A stretch of DNA of 64,000 bases. Source: Caldilineaceae bacterium. Its GTDB lineage: Bacteria > Chloroflexota > Anaerolineae > Caldilineales > Caldilineaceae. The position numbers and the translations under genes are program-made. Where the stretch lies: assembly GCA_022842065.1 (NCBI GenBank), contig JALHQH010000036.1, positions 59,567 through 123,566 of the forward strand, given 5' to 3'. Positions 1-8,037 of the stretch are shown here, piece after piece (position 1 is the stretch's first letter; each line of letters starts with the position of its first letter). The notes beneath the pieces were generated by a model, which was not told where the DNA came from, searched no databases, and saw nothing but the letters and a program-made list of their open reading frames with translations.

Positions 1-1968
1 AATAGTGGCGTGATGACCTTGACCAACAGTACGGTCAGCGGCAATACCAGTATGAGCCAAGTCGGCGGTGGTATTTTTAACTATGGTGAGATTACGACTG
101 CGGCGCACGTCAGCCGAGTAGCAACACAACGGCATGCAACACAACGGCATGCAACACAACGGCATGCCGCACCACAGGCGGTACAGTTGCAGCAACAAAT
201 CCTGGCTACCCCTTCTGGTGAACTCACGCTAATTGGCAGCAATGTTATATCGAACACAGCAGCAGTGCATGGTGGCGGCATCTTCAATGAAAGTGGCACC
301 GTCTTATTGACCGATAGTACGGTGGCAATGAACACGGCCATCAATTGCTGTGGCGGCGGCATTTATAATCATCTGGGCACAGTAACCCTGAATCAAAGCA
401 CGATCAGCGGCAACCGCGCTTATAACTATGGTGGGGGCATTTACAACAAAGCCGGCTATGTCACCTTGAGTGGCAGCACGGTGATCACCAACGCCACGGC
501 CAATGCTGGGGGTGGGATTGCCAGTTACTACGGCTCAATTTTGTTGGAAAATCAGAGCACGGTTACCGACAACTTTGCCTATGGGGATGGGGGTGGCATT
601 GATAGTGATGGGGATAGTCTAACCATCACTGACAGCAGCATTCTCGACAACCAGAGCGACGATGATGGCGGTGGGATCGACGCTTTTTCCAGCGTGGTTA
701 CCATTGAGCGCAGTCACATTAGTGGCAATATCGCGCTTGAAGATGGGGGTGGATTGGACCCCGATGAAAGTATCCTGCTGGTGGAAAATAGCACCATCGC
801 CCAGAACCAGGCCGGCAATTCAGGCGGTGCAATTTACTTTACGCTGGGGGCATTGACCCTAAGTAACAGTACCATTAGCGACAATGTCGCCGACTTGGAT
901 GGCGGTGGCATTGGGGTGATTACCAGTACCGTCACGATCAGCAATAGTACCATTAGTGGGAACACCGCGCTGGCTGATGGCGGTGGCCTCTTTGCCTACG
1001 GCACCAGCGTCAATCTGAGCATTGATCACAGTACGCTTGCCACCAACAGCGCTGGCGATCAGGGTGGTGGACTTTTTAATCATGATAACACCAATTTCAA
1101 TCTGAGTAGAACCTTGATGGCCGGCAATACGGCCACGAACGGCGGCCATGAATTGTACAACACGGTCGCGATTACCCTGCCGGCCGATAGCCGCAATCTC
1201 TTGGGCGACAACAGTCAAAGTAACGCCCAGGCCTTTACCAATTTCACCCCTGGTGGCAATGACATCCTCGCGACGAGTGATGGCACACGGCCAACGGCCT
1301 TGGCCGCCATCTTGAATCCCATCCTGGCCGATCATGGCGGGCCAGCGACCAGTGCGGGGCAAGCGACCTTCACTCATGCCCTGGTCGGTGGTAGCCCCGC
1401 CATCGACGCCGCAGGCAATAGTGGCCTGGTCGCTGACCAGCGCGGCACACTCCGCCCCCAAGGCCCCGCCGCAGACATCGGGGCCTTCGAGGTGGTAGAA
1501 GCAGCGTTGGCACCCACGACGCAGTTGACCCAACAGCCAGGGACAACCCAGAGTTGTGTTGCCGGCATCACACCTTATATCAAACATTGTACGGTTAGCT
1601 TTACCCTCAAGAATACGAGCGGAGGCACCTTACAGATCAACTCATACCAGCTCACCGCACTCAGCAGCCATGTCTATGTGCGCAACGGTAATCCAACCCC
1701 CGGCCAGGTCGGCACAGTGGTCCCAGGGGTAGGCGGTGTGGCCGCTAATGCCACCTTTCAACCGACATTTAATCTGGGCTTGACGCTGAATAACAGCTAC
1801 ACCGTCCGTTTCAAAGTTTATGGCTACGTTGGTGTGACCGCAGCGACAACCGTTGACCGCCCCCTGGCAGATAACCAACTTGTTGAACTGGGCGAATTCG
1901 CCGTCACGCTCACCCCCGACGAGACAGCAGCAGATTTTCAACTGTTACTGCCTTTGATTACCAGATAG
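1..1968 (+). CDS. Secreted right-handed beta-helix protein with choice-of-anchor Q-type domain (5' partial)
   Basis: The reading frame is open at the left edge (codons Asn-Ser-Gly before position 10), so the N-terminus and any signal peptide lie outside the window. The visible 655 residues carry about 15 degenerate repeats of the type N-S-T-I-S-G-N-x-A-x-x-G-G-G-I, typical of parallel beta-helix surface proteins. Around residues 430-500 comes a choice-of-anchor Q-like block (HALVGGSPAIDAAG, then DQRGTLRPQG and DIGAFE). A C-terminal beta domain of about 140 residues follows, ending in FQLLLPLITR, a Leu-Pro-Leu tail I associate with exported Chloroflexota proteins. Probably extracellular or surface-attached; substrate unknown. 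A 5-residue unit is repeated in tandem near the left edge. Confidence 0.85.
   Translation, partial: NSGVMTLTNSTVSGNTSMSQVGGGIFNYGEITTAAHVSRVATQRHATQRHATQRHAAPQAVQLQQQILATPSGELTLIGSNVISNTAAVHGGGIFNESGTVLLTDSTVAMNTAINCCGGGIYNHLGTVTLNQSTISGNRAYNYGGGIYNKAGYVTLSGSTVITNATANAGGGIASYYGSILLENQSTVTDNFAYGDGGGIDSDGDSLTITDSSILDNQSDDDGGGIDAFSSVVTIERSHISGNIALEDGGGLDPDESILLVENSTIAQNQAGNSGGAIYFTLGALTLSNSTISDNVADLDGGGIGVITSTVTISNSTISGNTALADGGGLFAYGTSVNLSIDHSTLATNSAGDQGGGLFNHDNTNFNLSRTLMAGNTATNGGHELYNTVAITLPADSRNLLGDNSQSNAQAFTNFTPGGNDILATSDGTRPTALAAILNPILADHGGPATSAGQATFTHALVGGSPAIDAAGNSGLVADQRGTLRPQGPAADIGAFEVVEAALAPTTQLTQQPGTTQSCVAGITPYIKHCTVSFTLKNTSGGTLQINSYQLTALSSHVYVRNGNPTPGQVGTVVPGVGGVAANATFQPTFNLGLTLNNSYTVRFKVYGYVGVTAATTVDRPLADNQLVELGEFAVTLTPDETAADFQLLLPLITR
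121..165 (+). repeat. Three tandem 15-bp units inside the beta-helix gene
   Basis: The 15-mer GCAACACAACGGCAT occurs three times head to tail, keeping frame and encoding Ala-Thr-Gln-Arg-His three times. It interrupts the beta-helix repeat pattern and has a different amino-acid composition (Arg, His, Gln) from the surrounding Gly/Asn/Ser/Thr-rich helix, which suggests a recent in-frame expansion or insertion forming a surface loop. Confidence 0.9.
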
Positions 1969-1989
1969 AAGAGTTAGGACTTATGCACG

Positions 1990-2033
1990 CCACCACACAG
2001 CGGGCAAGCTATAGCGTGCCCGCTGTGTGGTGG
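1990..2033. terminator. 17-bp perfect hairpin after the beta-helix gene
   Basis: Arms 1990-2006 and 2017-2033 are perfectly complementary around a 10-nt loop. It lies 22 bp after the stop codon, as expected for a terminator, but has no clear T-run. It is preceded at 1975 by TAGGACTTATGCAC, the same start as the two small elements at 9942 and 31199, so it may be a decayed relative of them. Confidence 0.6.
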
Positions 2034-2095
2034 TGTCCTTGATTGGCATTGGATCGCAAATTATGGCGAGGACGGCGTTACAAGAAGGTAACTCG

Positions 2096-3199
2096 ATGTC
2101 ACCGGCAAACACATTACAGAGCGTTTACACCAACACCTTGGCTGATCTCTTTGCTCAGCTTCAGATCAGCCTCGTCGTCTCGACCTACCAGGCTGGCAAG
2201 GTGATTCTAGTGCGCCATGACCGCGACAGCACAGCCACGCCAGGCGGCACCATTAACACGCACTTTCGCAACTTTGAGAAGCCCATGGGGATGGCCGTGG
2301 ATGCAGGGGCCCCTGGCGCGCGCTTGACGATCGGTGGACAGAAGAGTGTGACCTATCTGCGCAATATGCCGGCAGTGGCCCGCAAACTGGAGCCGCTGGG
2401 CAAATATGACGCCTGTTACCTGCCGCGTGAAATCCATATTACCGGGGATATTGATATCCACGAAATGGCCTATGATGCCGCCAATGAATTATGGTTGGTC
2501 AATACCCGCTTTGGTTGTCTCTGTACACTGGACCATGACCACAGTTTCACCCCACGCTGGCGGCCAAAGTTTATCACAGCCTATGCCCCCGAAGATCGCT
2601 GTCATCTGAATGGGCTGGCCATGGTTGCAGGCAAACCCAGATATGTCACCGCCCTCGGCGAAACCGACACACCTGGCGGCTGGCGTGCCAACAAAGCGCG
2701 CGGTGGCATCCTCATTGATGTGACGACCGATGAGGTGCTATTGCGCGGGCTTTCGATGCCACATTCACCCCACTGGTACAATGGTCGCCTCTGGCTGCTA
2801 GAGGGGGGCGAAGGTAGCTTGGTTTGGGTTGACCTGGCGACGCGACGCTGGCAGACGGTCGCCCAGTTGCCCGGCTTTACACGAGGGATCGATTTCTATG
2901 GGGGGCTGGCTTTTATTGGCCTCTCCCAGGTGCGCGAAAGTGCCACCTTTAGCGGGCTACCCTTGATCGAGCGGTTGGGCGAAGAGCGCACCTGCGGCAT
3001 TTGGGTTGTCAATCTGCAAACCGGCCAGACCGTCGGCTTCCTGCGCTTTGAAAGTGGTGTTCAAGAGATCTTTGCCGTCAAAGTGCTGCCCAACACCCGC
3101 TATCCAGAGATCTTGGAGTGGGATGACCCAAAGATGGCCTTCTCCTATGTGCTACCCGATGCGGCGCTGGCCGAAACGCCGTTGGCCGAGCGCGGGTAA
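2096..3199 (+). CDS. TIGR03032 / DUF4915 family protein
   Basis: A 367-residue protein with the hallmarks of the TIGR03032 (DUF4915) family: an N-terminal LLVSTYQAGK-like segment (ISLVVSTYQAGKVILV), then the conserved run GLAMVAGKPRYVTALGETDT, GLSMPHSPHWYNGRLW and LPGFTRGIDFYGGLAFIGLS. It is probably a cytoplasmic beta-propeller-like protein without a signal peptide; the biochemical role of the family is not known to me. The ATG at 2096 has GAAGG about 8 nt upstream. An upstream GTG at 2027 would begin inside the 1990-2033 hairpin and is rejected. It precedes the RiPP-like locus, but about 330 bp and a new promoter separate them. Confidence 0.85.
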   Translation: MSPANTLQSVYTNTLADLFAQLQISLVVSTYQAGKVILVRHDRDSTATPGGTINTHFRNFEKPMGMAVDAGAPGARLTIGGQKSVTYLRNMPAVARKLEPLGKYDACYLPREIHITGDIDIHEMAYDAANELWLVNTRFGCLCTLDHDHSFTPRWRPKFITAYAPEDRCHLNGLAMVAGKPRYVTALGETDTPGGWRANKARGGILIDVTTDEVLLRGLSMPHSPHWYNGRLWLLEGGEGSLVWVDLATRRWQTVAQLPGFTRGIDFYGGLAFIGLSQVRESATFSGLPLIERLGEERTCGIWVVNLQTGQTVGFLRFESGVQEIFAVKVLPNTRYPEILEWDDPKMAFSYVLPDAALAETPLAERG

Positions 3200-3532
3200 G
3201 GAAGAGAGCGGGGAGGAAAAGCCAAGGCGAGCAAGAGATAAGCGCATAAGATCTCCCCACACCTACCGTTATGCGCAAATCGGTGCGGTAGCGATAGTGT
3301 TGACCAGCATTGACGCACTCAGCTTGCAATTAAGTAAGCCTTTGCTTTTATATGATCACGGTTTCGTCACATTCCCCCTCTTGACATGACGAACAAATAC
3401 TCTACAATAAAAAGGCTAAAATTGCGCTGAAGCTAAGCGCATTGGGAGCGGCCTAGCGTTTTCTATACAAGCAAGGACGTATACATAAAACAACCGCCGT
3501 TGTTTATTTTTTATCTAAAGGATCTACAGCCG
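3200..3532. other. Intergenic leader region with promoter
   Basis: No gene is visible in these 333 bp. The right half holds a strong sigma70-type promoter (3381-3408) followed by an untranslated leader of roughly 115 nt running to the peptide gene at 3533. Confidence 0.6.
3381..3408 (+). promoter_or_regulatory. Near-consensus sigma70 promoter of the peptide gene
   Basis: TTGACA at 3381-3386 and TACAAT at 3403-3408 with a 16-nt spacer. It is the best promoter match noticed in the window and sits about 125 bp upstream of the small peptide gene, pointing to strong expression of the peptide. Confidence 0.7.
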
Positions 3533-3718
3533 ATGAACCAACCACATAAGCCGGCAACCACGCCAGTTGCCGCCGCCCAGTCCAACAACCAAGCAGCCCT
3601 GCCGGCTGCGCCCAAGCCGCCCTTTGTCCCACCAAAGTTGATCAAACAGGGCAGCGTTGCGACCCTGACACAGGATTTCGGTGACAGCAGCATTGACCCA
3701 GGGCCCCTCGATCCATAA
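3533..3718 (+). CDS. Putative RiPP precursor peptide with lasso-type leader motif
   Basis: A 61-residue peptide starting at ATG 3533, with AAAGGA 10-11 nt upstream. The first 30 residues are Ala/Pro/Gln-rich. Residues 31-46 fit the lasso leader recognition pattern YxxPxLxxxGxxxxxT exactly in spacing, with Phe31 for Tyr, Pro34, Leu36, Gly40 and Thr46. If cleavage follows the lasso rule (Thr at -2), the core is the last 14 residues, DFGDSSIDPGPLDP, with an acidic residue at core position 8 but Asp instead of Gly/Ala/Ser/Cys at position 1. It is followed by a terminator-like hairpin and then by kinase, sulfotransferase, PqqD-like and nucleotidyltransferase genes. The motif and context are seen directly; the precursor role is inference. 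Confidence 0.65.
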   Translation: MNQPHKPATTPVAAAQSNNQAALPAAPKPPFVPPKLIKQGSVATLTQDFGDSSIDPGPLDP

Positions 3719-3763
3719 TCGTAGTCAAATTACCGCACTATACTGCGTGCAGAACCAAAAAAC

Positions 3764-3838
3764 GCGTTTTTAATGGCCGTTCTACTGACTGGCGCAGGTG
3801 TGCTGAGTTTTACGACGGCCATTAAAAACGCAGTTTTT
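3764..3838 (+). terminator. Hairpin and T-run between peptide and kinase genes
   Basis: Perfect 17-bp arms (3764-3780 and 3815-3831) with a 34-nt loop, followed by AGTTTTT. It fits an intrinsic terminator or attenuator giving more peptide than enzyme transcript, a common arrangement in RiPP operons. Confidence 0.65.
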
Positions 3839-3882
3839 CAAGCTGATTTGAATATAGCATCCTGCACAAATTTGAGACAACC

Positions 3883-4896
3883 TTGTACGCACAAACTTAT
3901 CAGATCGGCCCACTGATCTTTCAAGTAAACACACCGGCGGTTGAGCAACAACAGCAATTAACGACCTGCTGGCAACGGCTCTTTCGGATCGCGCCAACGA
4001 CGGTGCAGCCCCCGGGCGCGGATTTGCTCGGCATCACGTTGGCGACTGAGCCACCGACTAGCGCGATGCGAATGGCCGAAGGTGATAGTCGGATCACACA
4101 CTTTGGTAATATTACAGTCTGGCGGACGACAGCGGCGTTTCACTTTAGTTGTGGACAGACAGCGATCACGATTGGCCACGGACAGCGCCAGGCCACTGGT
4201 TATCTCGCCCCCGATTTTAGTGAGTATCCGCTGGTGGAACAGCGCGACTTCTGGCAGCGTGTCTTCTTTTTATTAGTGCGCCAAGCCGATTGTTACATCC
4301 TGCATGCCAATGCCCTCTACCCACCCGCGGGGGGAACGAACGCCGGGATCTTACTGATCGGGGACTGTGGTTCCGGCAAGACAACGTTGACAATGAGCTT
4401 GATCAGCGCCGGGTGGCACTATGTCACTGATGACAGCGTCTTGTTGCAGCCAGTGGACGATGGGACAGTAATGGCCCATGCGGTACGGCGCGGCTTTGCT
4501 TGCACCAACCAAACGGCCGCTGCGTGGCCTTGGTTAGCGCCCTTGGTAATGAGTGGGGCAACTTTGAATCGCAGTAAAACACTGATTGATCTGGACGCTC
4601 TTTATCCAGATCGTTTTACGCCTCAATGCCGGCCCCAGCGGATCTTCTTTCCGCGCATTAGCGGCGGGACAAAGAGTGAACGCACGTTATTAAGTGCCGG
4701 GCAAAGCTTTACAACGCTACTGGGCCAACCGCGCAGTGGGATCCTCGTTGATCCAACCGGCACGCCGGCAGTGCTTACCCTCTTTAAAATGTTAGTCCAC
4801 CAGAGCCGTGGCTACCAACTTACGTTGGGGTGGGATGTCTTTCATCAGCCGGCTGCGGTCGGGGCCTGGTTAGCAGATCTGCTTGAGGATAGATAA
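3883..4896 (+). CDS. HPr kinase-like (HprK C-terminal fold) protein
   Basis: A 337-residue cytoplasmic protein. The P-loop GDCGSGKTT (about residue 168) followed by LTMSLISAGW and YVTDDSVLL matches the HprK/P C-terminal kinase fold. There is no N-terminal HPr-kinase regulatory domain and no HPr gene nearby, so it is not a carbon-catabolite regulator. Relatives of this type occur in lasso-peptide clusters, where some phosphorylate a serine of the precursor; that role is inferred here from the adjacent peptide and PqqD-like genes. The start is uncertain: TTG 3883 is the first usable start codon in frame, with weak GAGA upstream. The sulfotransferase starts 5 nt after its stop. Confidence 0.75.
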   Translation: MYAQTYQIGPLIFQVNTPAVEQQQQLTTCWQRLFRIAPTTVQPPGADLLGITLATEPPTSAMRMAEGDSRITHFGNITVWRTTAAFHFSCGQTAITIGHGQRQATGYLAPDFSEYPLVEQRDFWQRVFFLLVRQADCYILHANALYPPAGGTNAGILLIGDCGSGKTTLTMSLISAGWHYVTDDSVLLQPVDDGTVMAHAVRRGFACTNQTAAAWPWLAPLVMSGATLNRSKTLIDLDALYPDRFTPQCRPQRIFFPRISGGTKSERTLLSAGQSFTTLLGQPRSGILVDPTGTPAVLTLFKMLVHQSRGYQLTLGWDVFHQPAAVGAWLADLLEDR

Positions 4897-4900
4897 CGGA

Positions 4901-5809
4901 ATGCAGTGGCCAAACTTTTTTGTCCTGGGGGCACCGCGCGCAGGCACCACAGCGCTCTATGCCGCGCTGCGTCAACATCCCCAGATTGTGATGAGCCGGA
5001 TCAAGGAACCGAATTTTTTTGCCTATGGTGAATTGGATCCCTTACCGCTGCAAGGCCCCGCTAGCCAAGTGATGGCGAAACAGATTGTGCGTACCCAAAC
5101 TGACTATGCGGCACTCTTTACGCAAAGCACCAATCTTGCCCCCAACCGCGTGGTCAGCGGCGAAGCCTCAATGACCAACTTCTTGCCGCGGGCGTGTGAG
5201 CGAATCGCGCACTATGTCCCCACAGCCAAATTGATCGTGATTTTGCGCCACCCGGCGGAGCGGGCTTATTCCCAATTTGTCAATGCCCGCCGCCTGGGCT
5301 GGGAGCCATTGGCCGATTTTGAAGCGGCATTGGCGGCAGAACCAACGCGCTTAGCCCAACAGTGGATTCCCGCGCTGTGTTACACCTACCGTGGTAACTA
5401 TGCCGCGCGCTTGGCTCCTTACCTGGCGGTTTTTGCGCCGGCCCAGATCCGCATCTATCGCTATGAAACGTGGCAAAGGACGCCACAGGTACTATTACAA
5501 GATCTCTTTGCATTTCTAGACGTGGACCCGACCTTCGTCCCCACCGTCAATCCACGCCTCAATGCCGGCCAATTGCCGCGTTATCCTTGGTTGCAAGCGC
5601 GCTGGCGGCAGCTGGCCCGCAGTCAGGCAGGGCTAAAGTGGCTGCTACCCGCAGGCTGGCGCCAGCGCTTGACAGCACGCCTAGGTGCCCAAACGCCGCC
5701 ACCACCATTGACAGCCAAGGTCCGCCAGCAACTGATTCACGCCCAGCGCGCCGAGATCGAACAATTAGAAATTATCCTCAATCAAGATTTTTCCACGTGG
5801 TTGGCGTAA
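4901..5809 (+). CDS. PAPS-dependent sulfotransferase
   Basis: A 302-residue protein of the sulfotransferase family. The 5'-phosphosulfate loop is at the N-terminus (FFVLGAPRAGTTALYAAL), followed by KEPNFFAYG and the 3'-phosphate binding motif LIVILRHPAERAYSQF (RxPxxRxxSxF). Length and motif order are normal for heparan-sulfotransferase-like bacterial enzymes, which move sulfate from PAPS to a hydroxyl or amine. ATG 4901 is preferred, with GAGGA upstream; a TTG at 4883 would overlap the kinase gene by 14 nt. Tight coupling to the HprK-like gene suggests both act on the same target, possibly the peptide from 3533. Confidence 0.85.
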   Translation: MQWPNFFVLGAPRAGTTALYAALRQHPQIVMSRIKEPNFFAYGELDPLPLQGPASQVMAKQIVRTQTDYAALFTQSTNLAPNRVVSGEASMTNFLPRACERIAHYVPTAKLIVILRHPAERAYSQFVNARRLGWEPLADFEAALAAEPTRLAQQWIPALCYTYRGNYAARLAPYLAVFAPAQIRIYRYETWQRTPQVLLQDLFAFLDVDPTFVPTVNPRLNAGQLPRYPWLQARWRQLARSQAGLKWLLPAGWRQRLTARLGAQTPPPPLTAKVRQQLIHAQRAEIEQLEIILNQDFSTWLA

Positions 5810-5846
5810 TCACCAATGCACGCGAGTAGCTTAGTTTGGGGACAAG

Positions 5847-5917
5847 CCCTGTACGTCGCACAGGTCAGGCGTGGTTGCATTGCCCTGCACTCCAACGACC
5901 AGTGCGACGCACACGGG
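5847..5917. repeat. Palindromic repeat, subfamily B copy 1
   Basis: Arms around GTACGTCGCACAGGTC (5851-5866) and GACCAGTGCGACGCACAC (5897 onward). Arms, loop and left flank align with the copy at 14304-14411 at roughly three quarters identity, so this is a dispersed family member and not only a local hairpin. It lies in the leader of the PqqD-like gene. Confidence 0.8.
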
Positions 5918-6008
5918 TACAGTGCATCCTAAATAGACCCATAGTTGCTCGGCTCGTCCCATTTATCGCATTTCTACAATAGATCTAAATCAAGAAAGCG
6001 TCTTTCCC

Positions 6009-6287
6009 ATGTTTACACCTCAGACCAAAATTCAACCCCATACGGGGGTACTCACAACTACCTTATCCGAGACAGAAGTCGTCCTGCTCCACACACAGAC
6101 CAGTCACTATTACACCCTCAATGCCACAGGCTCCCAGATCTGGCAAAGCCTTAGCGCGCAGCACTCTTTAGGCGAAATCAGCCAACAACTAGCTGATACC
6201 TATGCAATTACCGAGCGTGAAGCAGAAGCTGCCGTGCAAACCTTGTTACAAGAATTGCACGCCGAAAAATTAGTGATCGTTTTGTAA
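6009..6287 (+). CDS. PqqD-like RiPP recognition element protein
   Basis: A 92-residue stand-alone PqqD-family protein: VVLLHTQTSHYYTLNATGSQIWQSL forms the beta strands and the Asn-x-Thr/Gly turn, then a winged-helix-like part (SLGEISQQLADTY, VQTLLQELHAEKLV). Such proteins bind RiPP leader peptides and hand them to the tailoring enzymes (the B1 protein in lasso clusters). Its presence beside a peptide with the matching leader motif is the best support for a peptide-modifying locus. It starts at ATG 6009 with AAGAAAG upstream. About 200 bp with a palindromic repeat separates it from the sulfotransferase gene. Confidence 0.85.
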   Translation: MFTPQTKIQPHTGVLTTTLSETEVVLLHTQTSHYYTLNATGSQIWQSLSAQHSLGEISQQLADTYAITEREAEAAVQTLLQELHAEKLVIVL

Positions 6288-6307
6288 TTTCTCCGTAAAT
6301 TCCACGA

Positions 6308-6336
6308 TTGACCCTAGTACATCTTTACCATATTGT
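6308..6336 (+). promoter_or_regulatory. Possible sigma70 promoter before the nucleotidyltransferase gene
   Basis: TTGACC at 6308-6313 and TATTGT at 6331-6336 with a 17-nt spacer, about 155 bp upstream of the start at 6493. It suggests the nucleotidyltransferase can be transcribed separately from the PqqD-like gene. Confidence 0.4.
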
Positions 6337-6492
6337 TAGTATAACTTTGCTTTTTCGGTGCTGGTTCATTTAACCTTACGCCGATTTAGTTGGGCAGAGG
6401 ATCATCCAGAGATCAGGCAGCTAAGCGATCATTAATTGGTGTGGTTGCAAAACGTTTTCAGACTGCGCAAGTAGAAAAGCAGGAACAACCCG

Positions 6493-7824
6493 ATGACGGT
6501 TCATTCGACCCTAAGCCCCCTTGTCAATCTCACCGCGGAACGATTATTCACCTGTTTGAAAGCGCGCTGGTCACCGACTAACACGGCCTCCTTTGCCCAA
6601 CTGACAGCGGACGAGTGGCACGAATTGATTGTGTGGGCGCGTGAACAAAAAATCGCCGCCCTCCTCTACTATCGACTGCGCCAGTATGGGCTGGACAAGC
6701 TGTTGCCGGCAGCAAGTCGCGCCCAGCTAAAATCCGATTATCAACGGCTGGCGGTACATAACCTTACCCTGTATCATCATCTGCGCGGCCTGGTGAGTGC
6801 ATTACAAGCCCAAGGCATTCCGGTCATCCTCTTAAAGGGCGGCTATCTGGGCGGTGCCCTTTATGAAGAGATTGCCCTGCGCCAGATGGCCGATGTGGAT
6901 CTGCTGGTGCCACCGACCGCACTCGAAGCCGCCAGTGCCGTGCTCATGGCGCTTGGCTATCAGCCGGTGCAGCCAATTGAGAGCGTCGCGCCCTATTTGG
7001 CCCATCAGCACCATCTACCCCCCTTTGTCAAAGCCAATGGGTTTAGCATCGAAATCCATTGGACGATTACACGGCCCAACCAATCTTATGCCATCGACAT
7101 GGCCGACTTGTGGGCACGTGCGCAGCCGGCCACCGTCGCCGGCATGACGGTGAGCACCCTCGCTCCCGAAGATTTATTGTTGCATATCTGTCTACATGCC
7201 ACCTATCACCATTATCTGGAGCAAGATCTGCGCTTTTTATGTGATATCGATGTAATTTGTCGCCACTTTGCGATCACCTTTGATTGGGCCCAACTGCTCC
7301 AGCGGGCCCAACAATGGGGCTGGACACGCGGGGTCTATCTGGCCTTGCAGCTTGCCCATAATCTACTCGATACACCGATTCCATCCACTGTCTTGCAGCA
7401 ACTTCAGCCGGATCAGGCGGCCATCACCCAGGTCGAAGAGGCGAGAGTCAGGCTATCCGGGGCGCATGTGCCCGATAGCTATTGGATCTCCCCCGCTTTT
7501 TGCCAAGTATGGGAGGAAAAGCAGCTAATTCCCAAAATACGTAAGGCACTGCAATACGTTTTCTTATCGCGCCAGCAATTGGCGAGCATCTATCCAGCCG
7601 CGCCTGATTCACTGAAACTCTACTTATACTATCCAGTGCGTCTCAAAGATCTGCTGGTACGCTATCGGCGCATCTTCTATGAGTTGCAACAGCAGCAGCC
7701 TGAGGTTACCGTCTATGCCCGCAAAGCGGCTTTAATTGCGTGGCTAGAAAATGGAACACAGGAACGTAGGCCGTTGGCCCAACCGTTGGTGACCGCTGTG
7801 GCGCAGGAAGTACAGGTACGGTAG
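6493..7824 (+). CDS. Nucleotidyltransferase family protein (NTP_transf_5 type)
   Basis: A 443-residue protein. The N-terminal half has the nucleotidyltransferase pattern: LLKGGYLGGALYEE, then RQMADVDLLVPP with the acidic pair DVD (about residues 133-135), and later FSIEIHWTI with a further acidic residue. This matches the NTP_transf_5 family often found next to PqqD, HprK-like and asparagine-synthase-like genes in lasso-type loci. The C-terminal 200 residues are helical and of unknown role. The likely reaction is transfer of a nucleotidyl group to a peptide, sugar or protein; the substrate is unknown. The GC-rich hairpin at 7944-7996 closes the locus. Confidence 0.75.
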   Translation: MTVHSTLSPLVNLTAERLFTCLKARWSPTNTASFAQLTADEWHELIVWAREQKIAALLYYRLRQYGLDKLLPAASRAQLKSDYQRLAVHNLTLYHHLRGLVSALQAQGIPVILLKGGYLGGALYEEIALRQMADVDLLVPPTALEAASAVLMALGYQPVQPIESVAPYLAHQHHLPPFVKANGFSIEIHWTITRPNQSYAIDMADLWARAQPATVAGMTVSTLAPEDLLLHICLHATYHHYLEQDLRFLCDIDVICRHFAITFDWAQLLQRAQQWGWTRGVYLALQLAHNLLDTPIPSTVLQQLQPDQAAITQVEEARVRLSGAHVPDSYWISPAFCQVWEEKQLIPKIRKALQYVFLSRQQLASIYPAAPDSLKLYLYYPVRLKDLLVRYRRIFYELQQQQPEVTVYARKAALIAWLENGTQERRPLAQPLVTAVAQEVQVR

Positions 7825-7943
7825 GCAGCGCAACGCCTAAAAACAAGTTCCCTTTTTCCGCTCGCCAGGGATCGGGAAGCTAATTTTAGATGCTCACTTA
7901 GGTTTTGTTGCCATTTGCTAAAACGGCCAATCGAATTGGCCGG

Positions 7944-7996
7944 CTAACACCGAAAAGCCCGGGTACCCAATGGGTACCCGGGCTTTTCGGTGTTAG
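7944..7996. terminator. 26-bp perfect bidirectional terminator
   Basis: Arms 7944-7969 and 7971-7996 are perfectly complementary, with one unpaired centre base, and contain AAAAGCCCGGG/CCCGGGCTTTT. It lies between convergent genes (nucleotidyltransferase + and YnfA -), so it can end transcription from both sides. A smaller stem (7-bp arms of GGCCAAT/ATTGGCC) sits just to its left at 7925-7941. Confidence 0.8.
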
Positions 7997-8037
7997 TCGC
8001 GGGTTTCAACCCTGCAAAATTGAAATGTCAATAGAAC

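Noticed and set aside
250..1100. CRISPR-like or satellite repeats in the first kilobase
   Set aside because: They are protein-level beta-helix repeats with variable DNA, and no spacers of uniform length exist.
2027..2095. Longer start (GTG 2027) for the TIGR03032 protein
   Set aside because: It begins inside the 1990-2033 hairpin, has no ribosome site, and the extra residues do not fit the family; ATG 2096 has GAAGG upstream.
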